DNA of 46,465 nt. Source: CAZMRF01 sp964568735 (GTDB taxonomy: Bacteria; Acidobacteriota; Polarisedimenticolia; JACPZX01). Positions 1 to 8,317 of the stretch are shown piece after piece; the stretch's first letter is position 1, and each line of letters starts with the position of its first letter. Made by a program: the position numbers and the translations under genes. A model generated the notes under the pieces. It made no database searches. It saw only the letters and a list, made by a program, of their open reading frames with translations, and had not been told where the DNA came from. The stretch lies in the NCBI GenBank assembly GCA_964568735.1, contig CAZMRF010000037.1:1-46465 (forward strand), read 5' to 3'.

Positions 1-55
<55 letters not shown>

Positions 56-97
56 TATACTACCAGGAGGATGACTCCCCCTTTACTCGTGAGTTTG

Positions 98-109
98 GCC
101 CTTTCGGGC
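98..109 (-). promoter_or_regulatory. rRNA leader hairpin with GAAA tetraloop
   Basis: On the minus strand the leader contains GCCC-GAAA-GGGC, a short stem closed by a GNRA tetraloop, between the boxA-like element and the mature 16S end. Such leader hairpins take part in pre-rRNA folding, processing or antitermination (boxB position). The role here is inferred from position only. Confidence 0.4.
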
Positions 110-152
110 TCAATTAACAGGGCAGTTCAAAACACACGAACGCACCATTCAG

Positions 153-167
153 TTTTCAAAGAACAAG
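153..167 (-). promoter_or_regulatory. boxA-like antitermination element in rRNA leader
   Basis: The minus strand reads CTTGTTCTTTGAAAA, closely resembling the boxA of rRNA leaders (TGTTCTTTGAAAAC in many Gram-positives, TGCTCTTTAAC in E. coli), where the NusB-NusE complex binds. It lies about 10-25 nt after the predicted transcription start and about 100 nt before 16S, the usual place. Confidence 0.6.
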
Positions 168-184
168 ATCCGCGGAGAGCGGGC

Positions 185-214
185 ACTCTACAATGACATT
201 CACACGCATGTCAA
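185..214 (-). promoter_or_regulatory. rRNA operon promoter (minus strand)
   Basis: The minus strand shows a perfect -35 TTGACA (209-214) and a -10 TAGAGT (185-190) separated by 18 nt. Transcription would start near 178 and give a leader of about 120 nt before 16S. It is back-to-back with the promoter of the TPR gene. Confidence 0.7.
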
Positions 215-238
215 GTGGATCTTCCACCGCTGAAATCG

Positions 239-267
239 TTGAACTATCTTGTTGGAAAACCTAGCAT
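239..267 (+). promoter_or_regulatory. promoter of TPR/FG-GAP gene pair
   Basis: TTGAAC (239-244), a 17-nt spacer and TAGCAT (262-267) form a sigma70-type promoter pointing right, with the start predicted near 274 and the GTG start codon at 313. It lies 24 nt from the -35 of the divergent rRNA promoter. Confidence 0.55.
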
Positions 268-312
268 TCCGCGGGCAAGCAGCCCGTCCGCCCGAGTAAG
301 GGAGCGCATCGA

Positions 313-1377
313 GTGAGGCGTCCGGCTATTCAGGCGATCTCCTGTGCGCTGCTCCTGATCTCAGCGATTCCAGGGGCCTTCCCAGTCACCGCAGCGGAGT
401 ACGACCAGCTCCTCATTGAAGCCCGCAGTCTGCGCGAGGGCGGCGCTTTCAGGGAATCGGCCGTCGCCTTCCAGCGCTTCCTCGACGCGCAGCCGGAAGC
501 CTGGGCGGTCCGCTACGAGCTCTCCCAGGTACTTCTTACCTTGAGAGATCTCGATGGGGCTGAGGCCCAACTCCAGCGCGCGATTCTCACCGTCCCCGGC
601 GAAGCTGCCCTCTGGGCACGGCTCGGGCAGGTCTACCTGCTCAAGGGGGATCCAGAGCACGCGGAGCGGAGCCTCGTGCGGGCGCGCGACATCAAGCCGG
701 GCCAGGCGGATGTCAGGTACAACCTCGCCCTGCTGTACGAGACGATGGGGGATCTCGAGAAGGCCTTCTTCGAGTACAAGTCACTCCTCGATCTGGGAGG
801 TCCGGAGGATCTCGTTCGCCAGGCGGCCAAGAAGTCGGCGCAGTACCTCCTCCTCGTGGACCGGCCCGAGGAGGCCCTGGGCTGCTACCGGCACAGCGCC
901 GAGTTGTTCCCGGGACCCGCGTGGCCTCACGAGCAGCTCGCGGAGCTCCTGTACCGGATGTCCCGCCACGAAGAGGCGCTGACCGAATACCAGATTGTCC
1001 TCGAGATCATGCCTGAGAACTCCGCGGCGCACTTCAACGTCGGTTTCATGTCGAAGATGCGAGGTGACCTCGAGCGGGCGCAGCGCGAGCTCAGCCTGGC
1101 CCTCTCGCTTTCGCCCGGAAGCCCGAAGATCCTCTACGAGCTGGGGGCCGTGCTGTTCGAGACCGGCTCCTACGAAGAGGCGGCACAACGGCTCGCCGAG
1201 GCCGTGGCCGCGGACCCCGCCCACGCGCAGGCCCACTACTACTACTCACGCACCCTCCTGAAGCTGGGGCGCCGGGAGGAGGCCATGAAGGAGATGGCGA
1301 TTCACGCCGACCTGAAGAAGAAGAACGACGAGGAGCATCCGGGAACGGGAATGGGTGTCCAGGAAGAGGAGCCCTGA
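313..1377 (+). CDS. Secreted or periplasmic tetratricopeptide-repeat protein
   Basis: The protein has 354 residues. A cleavable signal peptide is visible (basic MRR start, hydrophobic run, cleavage near residue 28 after VTAA). It is followed by about nine consecutive TPR units of about 34 residues (roughly 29-340), each with the A/G-x-A/Y-x-x-A-P spacing typical of TPRs, and a charged tail. TPR arrays bind partner proteins; no catalytic domain is seen. The GTG start is preceded by AAGGGAG 8 nt upstream. The stop codon touches the start of the following ASPIC/UnbV gene, so the two are probably co-translated and may act together outside the cytoplasm. TPR plus ASPIC/UnbV pairs recur in Acidobacteriota and Planctomycetes. 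The exact function is unknown. Confidence 0.85.
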   Translation: MRRPAIQAISCALLLISAIPGAFPVTAAEYDQLLIEARSLREGGAFRESAVAFQRFLDAQPEAWAVRYELSQVLLTLRDLDGAEAQLQRAILTVPGEAALWARLGQVYLLKGDPEHAERSLVRARDIKPGQADVRYNLALLYETMGDLEKAFFEYKSLLDLGGPEDLVRQAAKKSAQYLLLVDRPEEALGCYRHSAELFPGPAWPHEQLAELLYRMSRHEEALTEYQIVLEIMPENSAAHFNVGFMSKMRGDLERAQRELSLALSLSPGSPKILYELGAVLFETGSYEEAAQRLAEAVAADPAHAQAHYYYSRTLLKLGRREEAMKEMAIHADLKKKNDEEHPGTGMGVQEEEP

Positions 1378-3120
1378 GTGCCCATGCGCATACGAGGGAA
1401 CTGGATTCTCCTGACGCTGGCCGGCCTCGCAGCCTCCGCCACGGCAACGGCGGAGCCTCCGTCCGTGCCCGTCCCCCGCTTCGTCGAGCCCGGACCGGAG
1501 AGCGGCCTGACGGGCATCACCGCCGCCGCCCCGATTCCCTGGGATTACGTCATAGACACCATCGGCACAGGCGTCGCCCTTTTCGATTACGACCTCGACG
1601 GGGACCTGGACATCTACCAGGTCCAGGCCTCGGCGCTCAAGGGGTTCCCAGGGCAGGACGAACCTACGGACTACTTCTACAGGAATGACGGCCACGGGCG
1701 ATTCGAAGATGTGACCAGGCAGGTTGGGCTGGGCGCTCCCAACTGGGGCCAGGGCGTCATCGCCCAGGACTACGACAACGACGGAGATACCGATCTCTTC
1801 GTGACCGCGTATGGCCCGGCACGCCTCTACAGGAACGAGGGGAATGGCACGTTCACCGAGGTCGGAGCCGAGGCGGGTCTTCAGGGAGGGGGGTGGAGCA
1901 CGGGCAGCGCCTTCTTCGACTACGACAAGGACGGACTGCTGGATCTCTACGTGGCGAGGTATGTCGCGTTCGACACGACGAAGGTCCCGCCCAGAGGTGG
2001 AGTCCCCGGCCACCCCTGCACCTACCGGGAGAAGCCGATCGTCTGCGGACCCCTCGGGTTGGAAGGGGCCCCTGACACGTTGTACAGGAATAACGGGGAC
2101 GGGACCTTCTCCGACGTGAGCGCGATCGCGGGAACAACCGCGGCGAAGCCCGTCTTCGGCCTGGGCGTCATCACGGGGGACGTGGACTCGGACGGCGACG
2201 AGGATCTCTTCGTCGCGAACGACACCGAGGCGAGCTTCCTCTTCATGAACGAGGGGAACGGCAAGTTCACCGAAGATGGGGTCCTCCGCGGCGTCGCCTA
2301 CAAGGGAGACGGGCGCGTTCAGGCCTCGATGGGAGTCGCCTTCGGAGATCCGGACGGCGATCAGGATCTGGACCTCTACATCACGCACTTCTCCTCCGAC
2401 TACTCGACCCTCTACGTCAACGATGGCAGCGGCTTCTTCGAGGATCGGACGATCCATGCGGGACTCGCAGTGCCCACGATCCCCTTCGTCGCATGGGCCA
2501 CCGCCTTCGATGACTTCGACAACGACGGAGACGAGGACATCTTCGCCACGAACGGCCACACCTACCCTGAAGCCGATACGCTGAACATCGGCTCCACGTT
2601 TCTCGAGCGCTCACAGCTGTTCCTGAACGACGGGACGGGGAAGTTCACGGAGCTCATGGGTGAGGCTGCGGGCCCGGCGCTCGCCCATGATGGCGCCCAC
2701 CGCGGAGCCGCCTTCGGGGACATCGACGAAGATGGCGACATCGACGTCATCACGACGAGGATGTTCGAGAGGCTGGGCTTCTATCGCAACGATCTGCCTC
2801 CCGGCAACCACTGGATCGCCGTCCGCCTGTACGGCACGCACAGCAACCGGGACGCCATCGGGACCCGGATCCGCGTGCACGCGGGCGGGAAGGTCTGGCT
2901 TGAGGAGAAGCATGGAGGCGGGACCTTCCAGAGCGCCAACGACCCCCGGCTCCATGTGGGGATCGGCGCAGCCACGCGTGTCGAAAAGATCGAGATCCTC
3001 TGGCCCTCCGGTGCTTCCGAGCAGCATGGCCCGGCCCCGGCCGACCAGACTCTGGTCTTCATCGAGCCCGACGGGGGACCCGAGAAGGCACCCCGAGCCG
3101 CGTCTTTCGGCGGCTCCTAG
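1378..3120 (+). CDS. FG-GAP/VCBS repeat protein with C-terminal ASPIC/UnbV domain (CRTAC1-like)
   Basis: The protein has 580 residues with a signal peptide (MPMRIRGNW, then an Ala-rich core, cleaved near residue 25). At least seven FG-GAP/VCBS calcium loops of the DxDxDGDxD type follow, for example DYDLDGDLD, DYDNDGDTD, DFDNDGDED and DIDEDGDID, predicting a seven-bladed beta-propeller. The C-terminus (about 475-560, from GNHWIAVRL to EILWPSG) is an ASPIC/UnbV domain, as in vertebrate CRTAC1. GTG at 1378 has GAGGAG 6 nt upstream and abuts the TPR gene stop; ATG at 1384 is an alternative start. The family is extracellular and calcium binding, but its substrate is unknown. Confidence 0.9.
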   Translation: MPMRIRGNWILLTLAGLAASATATAEPPSVPVPRFVEPGPESGLTGITAAAPIPWDYVIDTIGTGVALFDYDLDGDLDIYQVQASALKGFPGQDEPTDYFYRNDGHGRFEDVTRQVGLGAPNWGQGVIAQDYDNDGDTDLFVTAYGPARLYRNEGNGTFTEVGAEAGLQGGGWSTGSAFFDYDKDGLLDLYVARYVAFDTTKVPPRGGVPGHPCTYREKPIVCGPLGLEGAPDTLYRNNGDGTFSDVSAIAGTTAAKPVFGLGVITGDVDSDGDEDLFVANDTEASFLFMNEGNGKFTEDGVLRGVAYKGDGRVQASMGVAFGDPDGDQDLDLYITHFSSDYSTLYVNDGSGFFEDRTIHAGLAVPTIPFVAWATAFDDFDNDGDEDIFATNGHTYPEADTLNIGSTFLERSQLFLNDGTGKFTELMGEAAGPALAHDGAHRGAAFGDIDEDGDIDVITTRMFERLGFYRNDLPPGNHWIAVRLYGTHSNRDAIGTRIRVHAGGKVWLEEKHGGGTFQSANDPRLHVGIGAATRVEKIEILWPSGASEQHGPAPADQTLVFIEPDGGPEKAPRAASFGGS

Positions 3121-3155
3121 CGGCATCCACGGCCGCTGGCACCTCCCCGACCGGC

Positions 3156-3185
3156 TTGATCTCCTTGGATACAGGGTGTTAGTCT
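3156..3185 (+). promoter_or_regulatory. possible promoter of the rimP-nusA-infB operon
   Basis: TTGATC (3156-3161) and TAGTCT (3180-3185) are separated by 18 nt, just before a leader hairpin and rimP. The -10 is weak. The stretch ACAGGGTGTTAG here recurs at the minus-strand promoter that follows rimI. Confidence 0.4.
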
Positions 3186-3204
3186 CCCGAGTCCGATAAG
3201 CATG

Positions 3205-3235
3205 AAGTGGGCTTGCGGTCCGGGCCCACTTTTTT
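3205..3235 (+). terminator. attenuator-like hairpin in the rimP leader
   Basis: AAGTGGGC (3205-3212) pairs perfectly with GCCCACTT (3224-3231) around an 11-nt loop and is followed by a run of T, which is the form of an intrinsic terminator. It sits between the likely promoter and the rimP start at 3255, so it could attenuate the rimP-nusA-infB operon. A hairpin of similar shape upstream of rimP is known in other bacteria as the rimP leader motif. It could also simply end read-through from the upstream gene. Confidence 0.65.
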
Positions 3236-3254
3236 AGTTTTGGGGCGTGATGCC

Positions 3255-3788
3255 ATGGACGCTGCTGGCCGCGCCGTGACGGACTCCGTCCGCGCGATCG
3301 CCTCCGAGGCCTTGAGCGCGGAGGGCCTGGAGCTGGTGGACCTCGAGTTTCGCCGCGAACCGGCGGGATGGGTCCTCCGGCTCTTCATCGACAAGATGGG
3401 CGGCGTCGGAATCCAGGATTGCCAGCGCGTGAGCGAGGTGGTCGGGACTCTCCTCGAGGTGGAGGATCCCATCCCCCACGCCTACACGCTCGAGGTTTCG
3501 TCACCGGGCCTGACCCGCCCACTGCTCAGTCCCGAGGACTGGCGGAGGGCGGTCGGAGGCCAGGTGAAGGTCGTGACGCACGAGCCGCTCGCCGGAAGGC
3601 AGTCGATGACGGGACGTCTCGTCGGGTCCGGCGCCGATTCGGTCCGGATCGACGTCGAGGGTGCGGAGATCGAGGTCCCCTACTCGCTCATCGCCCGGGC
3701 ACGCCGCGAGCTCGAGTGGCCGCGGCCCAGGGAGAGCGGGCCAGGGGGTGGTCCGAGGCGCAAGAAGAACCGGGCACGCGGACGCTGA
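3255..3788 (+). CDS. rimP: Ribosome maturation factor RimP
   Basis: The protein has 177 residues, normal for RimP, the cytoplasmic factor needed for 30S subunit maturation. The N-terminal domain carries the family pattern GLELVDLEF followed by RLFID, then the conserved TLEVSSPGLTRPL block at about residues 74-86. The C-terminal SH3-like domain ends in a basic tail (PRRKKNRARGR). The ATG at 3255 is preferred because earlier in-frame codons fall inside the terminator-like hairpin; a GGGG run lies 9 nt upstream. It is the first gene of the rimP-nusA-infB-ylxP-rbfA-truB cluster, 16 nt before nusA. Confidence 0.95.
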   Translation: MDAAGRAVTDSVRAIASEALSAEGLELVDLEFRREPAGWVLRLFIDKMGGVGIQDCQRVSEVVGTLLEVEDPIPHAYTLEVSSPGLTRPLLSPEDWRRAVGGQVKVVTHEPLAGRQSMTGRLVGSGADSVRIDVEGAEIEVPYSLIARARRELEWPRPRESGPGGGPRRKKNRARGR

Positions 3789-3804
3789 GCAGAGAAGAGC
3801 AGAA

Positions 3805-5448
3805 ATGGGCAGCGAACTCTACCAGGCCATCGAGCAGATCGGCCGCGAGAAGGGCATCGACGTCGAGACGATCATCACCGCCGTCCAGGATGCGGTGGTG
3901 GCGGCCTCGAAGAAGCACTTCCGCACGAGGGAGGAGCTCGTCTCCGAGTTCGATCGCGAGCGCGGCACCTGGAACATCTACGCGGTGAAGAAGGTGGTAG
4001 AGTCCGTCGAGGATCCCGACATCGAAGTCTCCATGGACGATGCCCGCCGGGTCGACCCGAACGTCGGGCTCGAGCAGACCATCCGGCTGCTCAAGCCGAA
4101 GGTCGATCTGGGCCGCATCGCCGCCCAGGCCGCCAAGCAGGTCATCTACCAGAAGGTCCGTGAGGCCGAGCGCGACAACGTCTACAGGGAGTACCACAAC
4201 CGGATCGGCGAGTTGATCAACGGGGTCGTCAAGCGCTTCGAGCGCGGCGACATCGTCCTGGACCTGGGACGCGCGGAAGCGCTGCTCCCCCGCCGGGAGC
4301 AGTCGCGGGCCGATCACTACAACCAGGATGATCGCGTCCGGGCCGTCATCGTCAACGTCGATCGGACAGCCCGCGGTCCTCAAGTGATTGCCAGCCGGAC
4401 GGACAATCTGCTGCTGACGAAGCTGTTCGAGATGGAGGTGCCCGAGATCTACGACGGCACCGTGGTCATCGAGAGCATCGCGAGGGACCCGGGTGATCGC
4501 GCGAAGGTCGCCGTCCGCTCCAAGGAGAAGGACATCGATCCCGTGGGCGCCTGCGTCGGCATCAAGGGGTCGCGGGTCCAGGCGATCATCCGCGAGCTGC
4601 GTGGAGAGAAGATCGACATCGTCCAGTGGTCCGACGATCCCAGCATGTTCGTCGCCAACGCGCTCAATCCGGCGAAGGTGGGCCGGGTCGCCATCCTCAG
4701 TGAGAGCGACAAGATGCTCGAGGTGACCGTCGAGGACACCCAGCTCTCCCAGGCCATCGGCAAGAAGGGCCAGAACGTCAGGCTCGCCTCCCAGCTCGTC
4801 GGGTGGAAGATCGAGATCAAGAGCGACTCCGACAAGAAGAAGGAGATCGAGGACGAGATCGGGAGAATCGCCCGCGGGACGCAGGAGATCCGCAACCTGC
4901 CGGGCATCGGCGAGAAGCTCGCGGGGAGCCTGATGGAGCGCGGCTACCAGACGCTCGAGGACATCGTCGGCGCGAAGCCGGAAGAGCTCCAGGAAATCCC
5001 CGGAATCGGCGAAGCCACGGGAGCCAAGCTTCAAGAAGCCGCAGCCGCAGCCATCGAGGTCCGCGAGGCGCGCCTTGCCCGGGAGCGGGAGGAGGAGAGG
5101 GAGCGGCGCGCAGCGGAAGAGGCGGCGCGTGCGCTCGAGTCCGACGAGGCAGAGAAGGCCACCGCCTCCGAGGAGATGGACGGACAGGGCGAGGGCGACG
5201 CCGATGGCGCGGTCATTCCCCCCGACAATGGCTCGCCGAGCTCCAGGGAAGCGTCGGACCTGCCGTCGTCCCCGGAGTCCCCCGAGTCACAGGAGTCCCC
5301 CGAGTCCCCGGAGTCCGATGACCGGCGGGAGGACGCCGCCCAGGGCGAGCCCGGGACGGATTTGAGCGAGCCGGCCGCCGAGGCCGCGCACGCGGCGGGA
5401 GTGGCGTCGCACCACCCCGGCGATGATGAAAAGGTCGAAGAGGGCTGA
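3805..5448 (+). CDS. nusA: Transcription termination/antitermination factor NusA
   Basis: The protein has 547 residues. In order it has the RNA-polymerase-binding N-terminal domain (about 1-125), an S1 domain (about 132-200, starting near GVVKRFERGDIVLDLG), two KH domains (to about 345, including IGIKGSRV-type and AIGKKGQNV loops) and a helix-hairpin-helix segment (about 365-415, NLPGIGEKL and EIPGIGEATGAKL). A charged coil and an acidic low-complexity tail (about 440-547) follow, which many NusA proteins lack. The tail contains a run of SPE/SQE tripeptides. ATG at 3805 starts the conserved domain. The stop overlaps the infB start (TGATG). NusA acts in pausing, termination and rRNA antitermination with boxA. 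Confidence 0.96.
   Translation: MGSELYQAIEQIGREKGIDVETIITAVQDAVVAASKKHFRTREELVSEFDRERGTWNIYAVKKVVESVEDPDIEVSMDDARRVDPNVGLEQTIRLLKPKVDLGRIAAQAAKQVIYQKVREAERDNVYREYHNRIGELINGVVKRFERGDIVLDLGRAEALLPRREQSRADHYNQDDRVRAVIVNVDRTARGPQVIASRTDNLLLTKLFEMEVPEIYDGTVVIESIARDPGDRAKVAVRSKEKDIDPVGACVGIKGSRVQAIIRELRGEKIDIVQWSDDPSMFVANALNPAKVGRVAILSESDKMLEVTVEDTQLSQAIGKKGQNVRLASQLVGWKIEIKSDSDKKKEIEDEIGRIARGTQEIRNLPGIGEKLAGSLMERGYQTLEDIVGAKPEELQEIPGIGEATGAKLQEAAAAAIEVREARLAREREEERERRAAEEAARALESDEAEKATASEEMDGQGEGDADGAVIPPDNGSPSSREASDLPSSPESPESQESPESPESDDRREDAAQGEPGTDLSEPAAEAAHAAGVASHHPGDDEKVEEG
5270..5319 (+). repeat. short tandem 9-nt repeats in the nusA tail
   Basis: Five imperfect 9-nt units of the type CCCGAGTCC or CCGGAGTCC follow one another and encode SPE/SPE/SQE/SPE/SPE. 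This is a low-complexity coding microsatellite in the acidic tail of NusA, likely to vary in copy number between strains. Confidence 0.7.
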
Positions 5449-7976
5449 TGCCACAGATACGAGTCCACGAGATCGCCCGGAAGCTCGGCCTGGACAACCG
5501 GGATGTCCTGCTCCGCCTGCGTGAGGCGGGCATCCCCGTCGCCTCGAATATCAGCCTCGTCGACGAATCCTGCATCGAGCTGATCAAGAAGGCCATGGCC
5601 CAGCCCAAGAAGGCCGAGCCGAAGAAGCAGGCCGCCCGTGCTCCACGGAAGAAGCCGGCGGCAGCAGCACGAGCGCCCGCCGCCAAGGCGGCACCGAAGA
5701 AGAAGGCCGTCAAGAAGGTCGACGCGAAGGCCGCGGAGCATGGACCGGCTGCCGCTGAGAGCGCTCCGGCCCCGCCGCAGGCCGTGCCAGCTCCGGCCCC
5801 GGTCGCGGCCAGACCCGCGCCGCGGAGCGCGCCCCATCTCGAGAGGCCTCCCGCCCCGCCGCCACCACCCATCGCTCCAACCAAGAGCGCCGACATGCCG
5901 CCGCCCCCGCCGCCGGCGGCGCCGCGACTGGAAGGGCCCCACGAGGAGAGGACTCCGGCCGCAGCACTCCCGGCCAGCGTGACCCCGCAGTCCTCGCGCC
6001 AGGTCCCTCGAACCGCTCCCCCCGTGTCGCCGCGGCTGCAGGCGCCGGGGCCCGTCGCGCCGCGCCCTCCCGTGAGACACCTTCCGGCACGCCCGAGCGC
6101 GAAGTTCCCCCCGAGGCGCTTCGGACCGGTCCGGAGGGGCCCCAAGAGGAAAGGCCAGCCCAAGCAGGCGGGGCCGAAGGGTCCGCCGGCCGCGCCGACC
6201 TTCGACACCTACAAGGCCCTGACCGTGGCCGAGGGGATCACCGTCCGGGACCTCGCCGAGAAGATGGCCGTCAAGTCCAGCGAGATCCTCGGACGGCTCA
6301 TCTCCCGTGGCGTCATGGCGACGATCAATCTCTCCCTCGATCCGGAGATGGCCGGGGCCCTGGCGAAGGACTTCGGCTTCGAGCTGAAGACCATGGGCTT
6401 CGAGGATCACGCGTTGATGGAGGAGCAGGAGGCGACGCTGGGCGACGTCAAGGCGACCCGCCCGCCCGTGGTCACCATCATGGGGCACGTCGATCACGGC
6501 AAGACGACGCTGCTCGACGCCCTCCGCGAGTCGAACGTCATCGCCACGGAGCACGGCGGCATCACGCAGCACATCGGCGCCTACACCGTCAAGGGCAAGA
6601 ACAAGAGGAAGAGCATCACCTTCCTCGACACCCCGGGCCACGAGGCCTTCACGCTCATGCGGGCCCGCGGCGCCCAGGTCACCGACATCGTGATCCTGGT
6701 CGTCGCCGCCGACGACGGCGTCATGCCGCAGACCATCGAGGCGATGAACCACGCGAAGGCCGCCGGCGTCCCGATCATCGTGGCCATCAACAAGATCGAC
6801 AAGCCGGACGCCAATCCGGACCGCGTGAAGAAAGAGCTCTCGGATCGGGGCATCCTCGTGGAGTCGTGGGGCGGAGACACCGTGAGCGTGGAGCTCTCCG
6901 CCAAGCAGAAGCTGGGTCTCGACGAGCTGCTCGAGATGATCCACCTCGTCGCGGACATGCGCGAGCTGAAGGCGGACCCCGACATCCAGGCCTCCGGCAC
7001 GATCATCGAGGCGCGCCTCGACAGGGCGCGCGGAGCGGTGGCCACGGTCCTGGTGCAGCAGGGGACGCTGAGGGCCGGCGACGCCTTCATCGCGGGATCG
7101 GTCACGGGCAAGGTTCGCGCCATGTTCGACGACCGTGGGGAGAAGCTCCTCGAGGCCGGTCCATCCCGCCCGGTGGAGATTCTCGGCTTGCAGGGGATCC
7201 CCTCCCCCGGCGATCGCTTCAAGGCCGTCGAGGACGAGACCAAGGCGCGTCAGATCGTCGCCTACCGCCAGCAGAAGCTCCGGGACGTGCAGATGCGCAA
7301 GTCCAGCCGCATGACCCTCGAGCACCTCCACGAGCAGATCCGGGCGGGCAAGCTCAAGGAGCTGAACGTCATCCTGAAGGGAGACGTGCAGGGCTCCCTG
7401 GAAGCCATCGCGAACACCCTCGAGCGCCTCACGGCGACGAACGTCAAGCTCAGGTTCATGCACCAGGCCGTGGGCGCCATCTCCGAATCGGACGTCCTCC
7501 TCGCCTCCTCCTCCGACGCCATCATCATCGGGTTCAACGTCCGCCCCGATCCGAACGCGAAGGCTCTCGCGGAAAAGGAAGGGGTCGACATCAGGCTGCA
7601 CACGGTGATCTACGAGGTCGCCGACCAGATCCAGAAGGCCATGGACGGGCTCCTGGAGCCGACCTTCGCGGAGAAGTGGCTCGGCAGGGCCGAGGTCCGC
7701 AACGTCTTCAAGGTACCGAAGTTCGGCGTGGTGGCCGGTTCCTACGTCCAGGACGGCCAGGTCAGCAGGAACTCCGACGTGAGGCTCCTCCGGGACAACG
7801 TCGTCATCTACCAGGGCAAGATCAGCTCCTTGCGGCGATTCAAGGACGACGTCACCGAGGTCAAGGGCGGCTACGAGTGCGGGATTGCCATCGGGAACTT
7901 CTCCGACATCAAGGTCGGAGACATCATCGAGGCCTTCCGCATCGAGAAGGTGGTGGCCAAAGAGGCCGCCAGCTAG
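5448..7976 (+). CDS. infB: Translation initiation factor IF-2
   Basis: The protein has 842 residues. An IF2_N domain lies at 1-50 (RVHEIARKLGLDNRDVL). A long Ala/Pro/Lys linker (about 50-250) follows, then a second IF2_N-like segment (about 262-320, TVRDLAEKMAVKSSEILGRL) and the G domain with GHVDHGKTT (G1), DTPGHEAF (G3), NKID (G4) and SAK (G5). Domains II, III and IV complete the C-terminal half and bind fMet-tRNA. It is a cytoplasmic GTPase that delivers initiator tRNA to the 30S subunit. The ATG overlaps the nusA stop, so the two are translationally coupled. Confidence 0.98.
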   Translation: MPQIRVHEIARKLGLDNRDVLLRLREAGIPVASNISLVDESCIELIKKAMAQPKKAEPKKQAARAPRKKPAAAARAPAAKAAPKKKAVKKVDAKAAEHGPAAAESAPAPPQAVPAPAPVAARPAPRSAPHLERPPAPPPPPIAPTKSADMPPPPPPAAPRLEGPHEERTPAAALPASVTPQSSRQVPRTAPPVSPRLQAPGPVAPRPPVRHLPARPSAKFPPRRFGPVRRGPKRKGQPKQAGPKGPPAAPTFDTYKALTVAEGITVRDLAEKMAVKSSEILGRLISRGVMATINLSLDPEMAGALAKDFGFELKTMGFEDHALMEEQEATLGDVKATRPPVVTIMGHVDHGKTTLLDALRESNVIATEHGGITQHIGAYTVKGKNKRKSITFLDTPGHEAFTLMRARGAQVTDIVILVVAADDGVMPQTIEAMNHAKAAGVPIIVAINKIDKPDANPDRVKKELSDRGILVESWGGDTVSVELSAKQKLGLDELLEMIHLVADMRELKADPDIQASGTIIEARLDRARGAVATVLVQQGTLRAGDAFIAGSVTGKVRAMFDDRGEKLLEAGPSRPVEILGLQGIPSPGDRFKAVEDETKARQIVAYRQQKLRDVQMRKSSRMTLEHLHEQIRAGKLKELNVILKGDVQGSLEAIANTLERLTATNVKLRFMHQAVGAISESDVLLASSSDAIIIGFNVRPDPNAKALAEKEGVDIRLHTVIYEVADQIQKAMDGLLEPTFAEKWLGRAEVRNVFKVPKFGVVAGSYVQDGQVSRNSDVRLLRDNVVIYQGKISSLRRFKDDVTEVKGGYECGIAIGNFSDIKVGDIIEAFRIEKVVAKEAAS

Positions 7977-8021
7977 GAGCCGGTCCGGGCCCACGGCCTC
8001 TGCCGCGCCCGGCATCGCACC

Positions 8022-8302
8022 GTGGTCATCGGGGTCTGCACCATCGAGCTGGTCATTCCGGATGCCCGCTCGCTCAAGNNNNNNNNNNGGTGGTCAGGAG
8101 CGTCGTGGACCGCCTCCGCCACCGGCACAACGTCTCGGTCTCGGAGGTGGAGCACCAGGATCTCTGGCAGCGAGCCGGACTCGCGCTGGCCGCGGTGGGC
8201 CCCTCGCAGAAGGTCCTCGACGCGATGTTCGAGGGCATCCTGGGTGAGATCGAGCGGGACCTTCCCGGCTTCATGTCGCACCACCAGATCGAGTTCCTCT
8301 AG
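8022..8302 (+). CDS. ylxP: DUF503 family protein (YlxP), interrupted by an assembly gap
   Basis: The N-terminal half (VIGVCTIELVIPDARSLK) and the C-terminal half (VVRSVVDRLRHRHNVSVSEVE and onward to HHQIEFL) together make a normal DUF503 protein of about 93 residues. Ten Ns lie between them, and across the Ns the halves fall in different frames. The family normally has four residues there (DKRR-like, 12 nt) but only 11 nt are present, so the gap is probably one base short and the gene is intact. GTG at 8022 has no clear ribosome binding site. DUF503 genes usually sit between infB and rbfA, as here; a role near ribosome maturation is inferred from context only. Confidence 0.85.
8079..8088. other. 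assembly gap (10 N)
   Basis: Ten consecutive N separate the two halves of ylxP. The length looks like a scaffolder placeholder rather than a measured one, since the reading frame requires one more base. Confidence 0.95.
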
Positions 8303-8317
8303 GAGCCTCTCCAGGGC

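Noticed and set aside
5031..8015. Minus-strand open frame of 994 codons opposite nusA/infB
   Set aside because: It mirrors IF-2 and NusA codons and gives Asp/Leu/Arg/Gly-rich sequence without family motifs.
8079..8088. Frameshift or pseudogene in ylxP
   Set aside because: The frame change coincides with the N gap and is explained by a one-base error in gap length.
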